Source of the DNA: Betaproteobacteria bacterium
Lineage (GTDB): Bacteria > Pseudomonadota > Gammaproteobacteria > Burkholderiales > SG8-39
Direction: 5' to 3'
Length of the DNA: 5,364 nt
Assembly (NCBI GenBank): GCA_007280315.1
Contig: QYQC01000255.1
Span: forward strand, 1 to 5,364
A program made the translations under genes and the position numbers. Below are positions 1 through 4,211 of this stretch, in pieces. The notes under the pieces were generated by a model. It made no database searches. It was not told the DNA's origin and saw only the letters and a program-made list of their open reading frames with translations. Numbering within the stretch: position 1 is the first letter of the stretch; every line of letters begins with the position of its first letter.

Positions 1-186
1 ACCGCGTTTCACCCGCCGCACCTTCTTGCGAAGGCACGGCGACTCGTCTCTGTGGCCCTATTCCTCGTCTTCGCCGGGGGCAAGCCCCCAACTAGTACGT
101 ACGGCCGTTAGCCGTCACCCTGCTCTGTGGAGCCCGGACTTTCCTCCCCGTGCCCGAAGGCACGCAGCGACCGTCTGGCCAGCTTC
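1..186 (-). ncRNA. rnpB: RNase P RNA (M1 RNA), 5' part, cut by the left window edge
   Basis: This is the catalytic RNA of ribonuclease P, which removes the 5' leader from tRNA precursors together with the RnpA protein. Read on the minus strand, the RNA begins GAAGCTGGCCAGACGGTCGC at 186, nearly identical to the 5' end of E. coli M1 RNA. Next come a P3-like hairpin with a TTCG loop (150-163) and the hallmark GAGGAAAGTCCGGGCTCC (129-146), the conserved CR-I/P4 strand. A GGGGGC/GCCCCC stem follows (76-89), then the conserved CCACAGAGACGA segment (about 44-55). A stem CCTTC-GCAA-GAAGG (21-34) matches the P9 hairpin with its GCAA tetraloop, and a GGTGAAAC-type stretch follows. The order matches bacterial type A RNase P RNA. 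The 3' half, with the second P4 strand and the 3' pairing for P1/P2, lies outside the window. Open reading frames crossing this stretch should be ignored. The exact 5' end is by analogy with E. coli. Confidence 0.96.
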
Positions 187-194
187 ACGGAGGG

Positions 195-200
195 ATTTTA
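195..200 (-). promoter_or_regulatory. probable -10 box of the rnpB promoter
   Basis: On the minus strand TAAAAT (200 to 195) matches the sigma-70 -10 consensus at five of six positions. It ends 8 bases before the inferred first base of rnpB at 186, which suits a transcription start at the mature 5' end, as in E. coli. No good -35 hexamer is visible 16-18 bases upstream. The whole gap between the DUF3025 stop codon and rnpB is 80 bases, so the promoter must lie here or inside the end of the DUF3025 gene. I see no terminator hairpin with a T-run in the gap, so read-through from the pyrC operon into rnpB is possible. Confidence 0.6.
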
Positions 201-266
201 GCACCCGAAGCGATCCGTTCCTTCCGCCACCGTGGAACACGCGCTAAAACCGCGCTGCAATCGCCG

Positions 267-1265
267 CTACTTTTTCTTCCGCCCCTTGCGCGATACTTCG
301 CGCTCCTCACGGCGCGATACTTCGCGCTCCTCACGGCGCGATACTTCGCGCTCCTCACGGCGCGGTACTTCGCGCTCCTTCTGTGGCGGGACTTCGCGTT
401 CAGCCCGGCGTGGCGCCTCAGACTGCTCCCGGCGCAGCGGCGCGGGATCGTCGGCCTGCTTGCGTCCGGAACGGAACTGCTGCGTATCGTCGTAGTAGCG
501 CTCTTCTGCGTTGTCCTCTGCCCAGCCGGGAACGCCCAGCAGCGGCAGCGGCGCATAGGCCTCGGTCGCCGCGAGGGACTTGGGGTCGCCGAAATATTTT
601 GCCAGGCGCGCATCGAGCGTCGCGAGCTGCTGCGGCAGCGGCCGCTCCAGCTCGCGCGCAGGCACATCGAATATCACCGACTTGGCGGTGATGCCTTTGT
701 AGGGCTGCAGGAATTTCTCGTAGATTGCGTGTCCGAATACGAAAAAGCGCATGGTCGCGACGACATCTTCCCGGCGCTGCCAGAACAACTCCTTCCACTT
801 GAATTCACGCAGCAGTGCGCCGAGCTCGGCTTCGCCGCTGGTCACGATCACGCCGCTTTCGTCGAACAAGGTGAGCACGTCGCGCGGCGTGCCGCGCAAT
901 CCCTCAGCCTGGCGCGCGAGCATTTCCCGATAATGATGGCGGTTGATCGCCGCCTTGGCGCGCGGAAAAGTAATCCACACCAGCGCATTGAACAGGTCAT
1001 GCCAATTGTGACTGCGGGTCAGCACTTTGCCGCGCGCATGGACGCGCGTCTCGTACGGTTCCTCGGTCTTGCCCTCCTGCGGCACGAACTCGATCGGCAC
1101 ACCGCCGCCGCTGACCACTTCGCGTTCGTCGCACATCCGATTGAGCTGGGCGAGCGTCGGAAAATGGTCTTCGGGCAACTGCTCGATCAACGGCGCCAGC
1201 GTGGCGAAAGCCGGCGAGGCGAGAAGATCCCAGCGATTCCAGGCGGGCGGTGCGAAAGTGGCCAT
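267..1265 (-). CDS. DUF3025 family protein with a repeat-built charged C-terminal tail
   Basis: The 332-residue product has no known function. Residues 1 to about 250 resemble the DUF3025 family of proteobacteria. Recognisable blocks are an N-terminal WNRWDLL, the core HNWHDLFNALVWITFPRAKA (about 86-105) rich in His and aromatics, FDESGVIV (134-141), and the C-terminal PLPLLGVPGW (239-248). No signal peptide or membrane helix is evident, so it is probably cytoplasmic. The ATG at 1265 lies 15 bases after the pyrC stop with no clear Shine-Dalgarno, which suggests translational coupling in a pyrC operon. From residue 278 the protein becomes six octapeptide units (RREQSEAP, RRAEREVP, PQKEREVP, then RREEREVS three times) and ends RKGRKKK. 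The tail is strongly charged, probably helical or disordered, and I do not recall it as part of the family core. Family assignment is from remembered motifs; the function is unknown. Confidence 0.88.
   Translation of the reverse strand: MATFAPPAWNRWDLLASPAFATLAPLIEQLPEDHFPTLAQLNRMCDEREVVSGGGVPIEFVPQEGKTEEPYETRVHARGKVLTRSHNWHDLFNALVWITFPRAKAAINRHHYREMLARQAEGLRGTPRDVLTLFDESGVIVTSGEAELGALLREFKWKELFWQRREDVVATMRFFVFGHAIYEKFLQPYKGITAKSVIFDVPARELERPLPQQLATLDARLAKYFGDPKSLAATEAYAPLPLLGVPGWAEDNAEERYYDDTQQFRSGRKQADDPAPLRREQSEAPRRAEREVPPQKEREVPRREEREVSRREEREVSRREEREVSRKGRKKK
291..434 (-). repeat. 24-bp tandem repeat array inside the DUF3025 gene
   Basis: There are six in-frame 24-bp units. The units at 291-314, 315-338 and 339-362 are identical on direct reading (plus strand begins CGATACTTCGCGCTCCTCAC). 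The units at 363-386, 387-410 and 411-434 are increasingly diverged. Each encodes eight residues (codons 278-325), so gain or loss of a unit keeps the frame. Degeneracy rises away from the 3' end of the gene, which fits recent duplication at that end by slippage or unequal exchange. Confidence 0.95.
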
Positions 1266-1269
1266 GTCT

Positions 1270-1281
1270 ATTTTCGAAAAT
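1270..1281. repeat. 12-bp perfect palindrome at the pyrC/DUF3025 junction
   Basis: ATTTTCGAAAAT is a perfect palindrome overlapping the last base of the pyrC stop codon and filling most of the 15-base gap before the DUF3025 start. It is AT-rich in a GC-rich setting. It occupies the place where a Shine-Dalgarno sequence would be expected, and none is seen. It may be chance, or a small structure affecting coupling between the two genes. Confidence 0.3.
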
Positions 1282-2327
1282 TATTGCAGGCGCCACGCAA
1301 GGGATTCGCCCGCGCGCAGCGGCACCAACTCATCGTCGCCCAGGTGAAGCGCGGACTGCGCCTGCCAGTGCTCGCGCCGCAGGGTGATTTTGTCCTGGTT
1401 ACGCGGTAGACCATAGAAATCCGCACCGTGGAAACTGGCGAACCCCTCCAATTTTTCCAACGCGCCGGCCGTCTCGAACACCTCGGCGTAGAGTTCGAGC
1501 GCCGCATGCGCGGTGTAGATACCGGCATGCCCGCACGCCGCCTCCTTGTCGCGGCGGGCATGCGGTGCGCTGTCCGTACCGAGAAAGAACTTGGCGCTGC
1601 CGCCGGTTGCGGCCTGCACCAGCGCCTGTCGGTGCAGCTCGCGTTTGAGCAGCGGCAGACAGTAGTTGTGCGGGCGGATGCCGCCGGCAAACATCGCATT
1701 GCGGTTCAGCAGCAGGTGGTGTGCGGTGATGGTAGCGCCGACGCCGGCCGGCGCGGCGGCGACGTACTGCACGGCCTCGCGCGTGGTGACGTGCTCGAGC
1801 ACCAGCCGCAGACCGGCAAAGCGCTGGGTAATCTGCGGCAGCACCGTGTCGACGAACATCCGTTCGCGATCGAATATATCCACCCCGGGATCGGTGACTT
1901 CGCCATGCAGCAGCAGCGGCAGGCCGGATTTTTCCATGGCCTCGAGTGCGCGAAAGCAATGTGCGAGCTGCGTCACACCCGAATCGGAGTTGGTAGTCGC
2001 CCCCGCCGGGTAATACTTCAGCGCATGCACCAGGCCACTCGCCTTTGCCAGCGCAATTTCCTCCGGCGTGGTGTTGTCGGTGAGATAAAGCGTCATCAGC
2101 GGCTCGAAACGTGAACCTGGCGGCAGTGCGGCCAGAATGCGCGCGCGATAGCCCTTCGCCAATTCCACCGTGGTAACCGGCGGACGCAAATTGGGCATGA
2201 CGATGGCGCGCGCAAACTGCCGCGCCGAATGCGGTAGGACGGCGGCAAGTGCCGCACCATCGCGCAGGTGCAGATGCCAGTCGTCGGGTCGGGTGAGCGT
2301 AAGGGTCTGGGGAACAGGAGTGGACAT
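1281..2327 (-). CDS. pyrC: dihydroorotase (class II, E. coli type)
   Basis: PyrC is the zinc enzyme that interconverts N-carbamoyl-L-aspartate and L-dihydroorotate, the third step of pyrimidine synthesis in the cytoplasm. From the ATG at 2327 the protein is 348 residues, the usual length for this class. The metal and catalytic residues are in place: His18 and His20 in DDWHLHLRDG, the lysine to be carboxylated, Lys104 (HALKYYPAG), His141 (LLLHGE), His179 (LEHVTT) and Asp252 (FLGTDSAPH). Substrate-contact blocks MPNLRPPV and ITAHHLLLNRN are also present. A GTG at 2354 would add nine residues, but that stretch contains the TATAAT promoter box and lacks family similarity, so the ATG is preferred. 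No Shine-Dalgarno precedes it. The gene is divergent from dsbB and followed after 15 bases by the DUF3025 gene. It looks intact. Confidence 0.97.
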   Translation of the reverse strand: MSTPVPQTLTLTRPDDWHLHLRDGAALAAVLPHSARQFARAIVMPNLRPPVTTVELAKGYRARILAALPPGSRFEPLMTLYLTDNTTPEEIALAKASGLVHALKYYPAGATTNSDSGVTQLAHCFRALEAMEKSGLPLLLHGEVTDPGVDIFDRERMFVDTVLPQITQRFAGLRLVLEHVTTREAVQYVAAAPAGVGATITAHHLLLNRNAMFAGGIRPHNYCLPLLKRELHRQALVQAATGGSAKFFLGTDSAPHARRDKEAACGHAGIYTAHAALELYAEVFETAGALEKLEGFASFHGADFYGLPRNQDKITLRREHWQAQSALHLGDDELVPLRAGESLAWRLQ

Positions 2328-2337
2328 GGCAGGCGCG

Positions 2338-2343
2338 ATTATA
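2338..2343 (-). promoter_or_regulatory. perfect -10 box (TATAAT) just upstream of pyrC
   Basis: On the minus strand TATAAT ends 10 bases before the pyrC ATG at 2327. Transcription starting 6-7 bases downstream would leave a leader of only about 3-4 nucleotides, an almost leaderless message, which fits the missing Shine-Dalgarno. No recognisable -35 hexamer is found at 16-19 bp spacing. That region instead holds GC-rich inverted repeats: GCGGC/GCCGC within 2348-2360, and CCGGC/GCCGG with arms at 2345-2349 and 2362-2366. Either an activator is needed, or the box is fortuitous and the real promoter lies further upstream. Confidence 0.5.
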
Positions 2344-2413
2344 CCCGGCGGCACCGCCGCGGCCGGACTTCAACCGGCGAATACGGGTCTTCGGGGACCA
2401 TCCCACGATCCGC

Positions 2414-2419
2414 TATAAT
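2414..2419 (+). promoter_or_regulatory. perfect -10 box (TATAAT) upstream of dsbB
   Basis: TATAAT at 2414-2419 lies 28 bases before the dsbB ATG. Transcription would start near 2426 and give a leader of roughly 20 bases. The -35 position has only a poor match (TTCGGG at 2390-2395, 18-bp spacing). The box faces away from the pyrC box at 2338-2343, and the two are 70 bp apart in the shared 120-bp intergenic region. Confidence 0.6.
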
Positions 2420-2447
2420 TTGCCTTTCCCGGCACCGGTCAATCCCC

Positions 2448-2882
2448 ATGAATCCTTCCAGCGCGCGAGACTCAAACTGGACGCTGGTTTTTGCATGCTG
2501 GCTGATCGCTGTCGCTTCGACGCTGGGGAGCCTGTTCTTTAGTGAGGTGATGGGGTTCGCGCCCTGCATCCTGTGCTGGTATCAGCGCATTGCCATGTAT
2601 CCTCTGGTACTCATTTTGCCGGCCGGCATGTTTCCGTTCGATCGGAACATCGTACGCTACGCCGCGCCGCTGGCCTTGCTTGGTCTGCTGATCGCGGCGT
2701 TCCATCTGCTTCTCGTCGCCGGATATATTCCGGAGAGCATCAAACCATGCGTCCAGGGCGTGCCTTGCACCGAGGTGCAGATCGAATGGTTCGGCTTTGT
2801 CACGATTCCGCTGCTTTCGGGCGTGTCGTTCCTGCTGATTACCGCGCTGCTGATTCTGACCTACAAGAGGAGTTCAAAGTGA
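2448..2882 (+). CDS. dsbB: disulfide bond formation protein B (DsbB/BdbC family)
   Basis: This inner-membrane protein re-oxidises a DsbA-type thiol oxidase and passes the electrons to quinone. The 144-residue product has four predicted membrane helices (about 11-32, 48-64, 70-93 and 116-139). The first thiol pair is Cys40/Cys43 in APCILCWYQRIAMYPL, a strongly conserved DsbB-family motif. The second periplasmic pair is Cys101/Cys107 (PCVQGVPC), followed by EWFGFVTIPLLS. The close CX5C spacing and the IEWFGF block resemble BdbC of Gram-positive bacteria more than E. coli DsbB, whose second pair is far apart (Cys104/Cys130). The ATG at 2448 gives a normal N-terminus; the frame is open further upstream, but that sequence lies in the promoter region. 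No Shine-Dalgarno is visible. The end overlaps the next gene by four bases (GTGA), so the two are probably one operon. Confidence 0.94.
   Translation: MNPSSARDSNWTLVFACWLIAVASTLGSLFFSEVMGFAPCILCWYQRIAMYPLVLILPAGMFPFDRNIVRYAAPLALLGLLIAAFHLLLVAGYIPESIKPCVQGVPCTEVQIEWFGFVTIPLLSGVSFLLITALLILTYKRSSK
2865..2872 (+). promoter_or_regulatory. strong ribosome binding site for the DsbA-like gene
   Basis: AAGAGGAG at the end of dsbB contains a good Shine-Dalgarno sequence with six bases before the GTG at 2879. It decides that start codon. Other genes in this window with visible upstream sequence lack such a site, so the second gene of the operon may be translated more strongly than dsbB. Confidence 0.8.
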
Positions 2883-3529
2883 AGCAAAAGCATCTGGTCA
2901 TCGTTTCCGGAGTATTCCTGCTGCTCGCGTTCGTCGCCGCGGCACTACTCTATAGAAGCGCCAAATCTGACGCGGCGGCCCAAGCCTACCAGCGCAACAA
3001 ATTGACGTTCGTCCGGCCGCACTCGCCGACCTTCGGCAGCACCGGCGCGAAGGTCGAAATCGTCGAATTCCTCGATCCGGCCTGCGAAACGTGCAAGGAG
3101 TTTTACCCTTATGTGAAGAAACTGATGGCGGACCATCCCGATAAAATCCGCCTGGTCGCCCGCTATGCCCCGTTTCACAGCGGCTCCGATCAGGTGGTAA
3201 AAATTCTCCAGGCGGCGCATAACCAGGGAAAGTTTCATGAGACCCTGGAGGCCGTGTTCGCCGCTCAACCCGGCTGGGCGCCACAGCACCGGCCGCAACC
3301 GGAACTGGTGTGGAACTATATCGGCAATGTCGGCCTGGACATCAGAAGACTCAGGCAGGACATGAGTTCGCCCGAGGTCGAAAAAATCGTCGAGCAAGAC
3401 ATCGCCGACGCGAAGACTCTTAACGTCAAAGCGACGCCCGAGTTCTTCGTCAATGGCAAGCCCATGCCGAGCTTTGGCTACGACCAACTAAACACCTTGG
3501 TGAACGACGCGCTAGCCGCAGCGTATTGA
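2879..3529 (+). CDS. membrane-anchored DsbA-like thiol:disulfide oxidoreductase (thioredoxin fold)
   Basis: This is probably the DsbA-type partner of the adjacent DsbB, oxidising cysteines of exported proteins in the periplasm. The start is GTG at 2879, set by a strong Shine-Dalgarno and overlapping the dsbB stop. The 216-residue product begins with a hydrophobic helix (about 6-25) preceded by basic residues and without a clear cleavage site, so it is likely a membrane anchor. The thioredoxin-fold domain starts near residue 57 with KVEIVEFLDPACETCKEF, giving the active-site pair Cys69/Cys72 (CETC). A helical insertion follows (about 100-170, with FHETLEAVF), then KATPEFFVNGKPM, where Pro187 is the expected cis-proline facing the active site. 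The layout fits the DSBA/Thioredoxin_4 group that includes BdbD. CETC differs from CPHC of E. coli DsbA, so its redox potential cannot be assumed. An isomerase or reductase role is less likely given the DsbB neighbour. Confidence 0.9.
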   Translation: MKQKHLVIVSGVFLLLAFVAAALLYRSAKSDAAAQAYQRNKLTFVRPHSPTFGSTGAKVEIVEFLDPACETCKEFYPYVKKLMADHPDKIRLVARYAPFHSGSDQVVKILQAAHNQGKFHETLEAVFAAQPGWAPQHRPQPELVWNYIGNVGLDIRRLRQDMSSPEVEKIVEQDIADAKTLNVKATPEFFVNGKPMPSFGYDQLNTLVNDALAAAY

Positions 3530-3622
3530 CGTTCTGCGGAAGGAACTGACACGCTGCCTGCCGCGAGGACCGGAGTCATCGCGCGCAATCGGAAGCAAAG
3601 CGCCCGGTGCGGACGCGATGGT

Positions 3623-4021
3623 TCAGGCGGGCAAACGGCCGTGTCTTTTCAGACAGCTTTCGACCGAGGAGAGCAGGTCGGCGTGGGTCACCGGTTTACT
3701 CAGGAAATCCGCAGCGCCCAGGTCCGCCGCCTGGGCCAGAACGTCATTACTTCTGCTGCCTGAGAGCATGATTACCGGAATCGAGGCAGTCGTCTCGTCT
3801 CCTTTGAGCAGGGACAGCAACTCGATGCCATTCAGGAACGGCATGTCGATATCGGAAATAATCAGGTCCGGCGGCCGCTCCAGCAGCGCCCGGCCGCCAG
3901 CCATCGCATCCTCCGCGACCTGCACGTCGTAGCCTGCCAGCGAAAGATGCAGGCGCAGTAAGGAGCGAAAACCCTGATCGTCGTCGATGATAAGGATGCG
4001 GATTTTATCGTCGCCTGCCAT
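3623..4021 (-). CDS. stand-alone response regulator receiver (CheY-like)
   Basis: This 132-residue protein consists only of a phosphoacceptor receiver domain and has no output domain, so it must act by protein contact or as a phosphorelay step. Key residues are in place: the acidic metal-binding cluster Asp13-Asp15 (ILIIDDD), phosphoacceptor Asp57 (LIISDIDMP), Ser87 (VIMLSGS), the switch aromatic Phe106 and Lys109 (DFLSKP). The ATG at 4021 gives the normal receiver N-terminus (MAGDDKIRILIIDDD); the same frame stays open upstream, but that part overlaps the GGDEF gene in another frame and has no family character. No strong Shine-Dalgarno is seen. It lies 190 bp downstream of a diguanylate cyclase gene on the same strand and converges on the Dsb operon, with 93 bp between the stop codons. 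A link to c-di-GMP signalling is inferred from position only. Its kinase is not in the window. Confidence 0.93.
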   Translation of the reverse strand: MAGDDKIRILIIDDDQGFRSLLRLHLSLAGYDVQVAEDAMAGGRALLERPPDLIISDIDMPFLNGIELLSLLKGDETTASIPVIMLSGSRSNDVLAQAADLGAADFLSKPVTHADLLSSVESCLKRHGRLPA

Positions 4022-4072
4022 AGGATCCCGGCGTAGGTATATTGATTCAGTCGCGCGCCGAACCCGACGGGC

Positions 4073-4086
4073 TCGAACTTGTTCGA
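4073..4086. promoter_or_regulatory. 14-bp palindrome TCGAAC-TT-GTTCGA, possible operator
   Basis: Two perfect 6-bp arms are separated by two bases, about 50 bp upstream of the receiver start codon. The two-base gap is too short for a good RNA hairpin, so a dimeric DNA-binding protein site is more plausible. It resembles the Bacillus-type LexA box half-sites (GAAC/GTTC), but the spacing is 2 instead of 4, so I do not call it LexA. Confidence 0.3.
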
Positions 4087-4099
4087 AGCATAACACGCT

Positions 4100-4125
4100 G
4101 CACCCGGGCTCAACCCGCCCGGTGC
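4100..4125. repeat. GC-rich bulged hairpin downstream of the GGDEF gene
   Basis: GCACC(C)GGGC at 4100-4109 pairs with GCCCGGTGC at 4117-4125, giving nine G-C/A-T pairs with one bulged base around a 7-base loop. It starts about 86 bases after the GGDEF stop on the minus strand. No T-run follows on either strand, so a classical intrinsic terminator is not supported. It could be a mRNA 3'-end structure or part of the receiver gene leader. Confidence 0.4.
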
Positions 4126-4211
4126 CATTCCCACCCTGCCCCCGCTCATTGTCGAACCAACGCATGCGGGACGGAATAGACCGAACGGACCGGACCGTGC
4201 GCACCAGAGCG

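Larger units (their letters stand above)
4022..4211 (-). other. 190-bp intergenic region between the GGDEF and receiver genes
   Basis: No gene is supported here. It holds two inverted repeats annotated separately (4073-4086 and 4100-4125). On the minus strand a possible weak promoter is TTGAGC, a 15-bp spacer, then TATGCT (about 4112 to 4086), which could drive the receiver gene. Each hexamer matches the consensus at only four of six positions, so I give it little weight. The length of the gap suggests that the receiver gene has its own promoter rather than only read-through from the cyclase gene. Confidence 0.5.

Noticed and set aside
26..247. Short plus-strand open frame at the left edge
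   Set aside because: It lies across the RNase P RNA gene on the opposite strand and has no protein-like features.
238..256. GCGCGGTTTTAGCGCG as terminator of the DUF3025 gene
   Set aside because: The stem is only 4-5 pairs with no T-tract after it on the minus strand.
291..434. CRISPR-like array
   Set aside because: The units are directly adjacent with no spacers, and they are in frame within a gene.
150..1409. Long plus-strand open frame (about 419 codons) with a repeated ARYFALLT motif resembling a repeat protein
   Set aside because: It is antisense to the DUF3025 gene. The motif is the 24-bp repeat read on the wrong strand, and the frame also runs into rnpB. Long antisense frames are common in GC-rich DNA.
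1399..2406. Second minus-strand frame of about 335 codons across pyrC
   Set aside because: It is a shifted frame of pyrC rich in Arg, Ala and Gly. The pyrC frame has all catalytic residues.
2268..2447. 60-codon N-terminal extension of DsbB
   Set aside because: It runs through the pyrC start and both promoter boxes, and the family normally begins shortly before the first membrane helix.
3577..3620. CATCGCG/CGCGATG arms between the convergent dsb and receiver genes as a shared terminator
   Set aside because: The 7-bp arms are about 30 bases apart with no T-run on either side, so it is too weak to call.
4022..4211. c-di-GMP riboswitch upstream of the receiver gene
   Set aside because: Considered because of the cyclase neighbour, but the conserved GEMM-type core and tetraloop arrangement are not visible.
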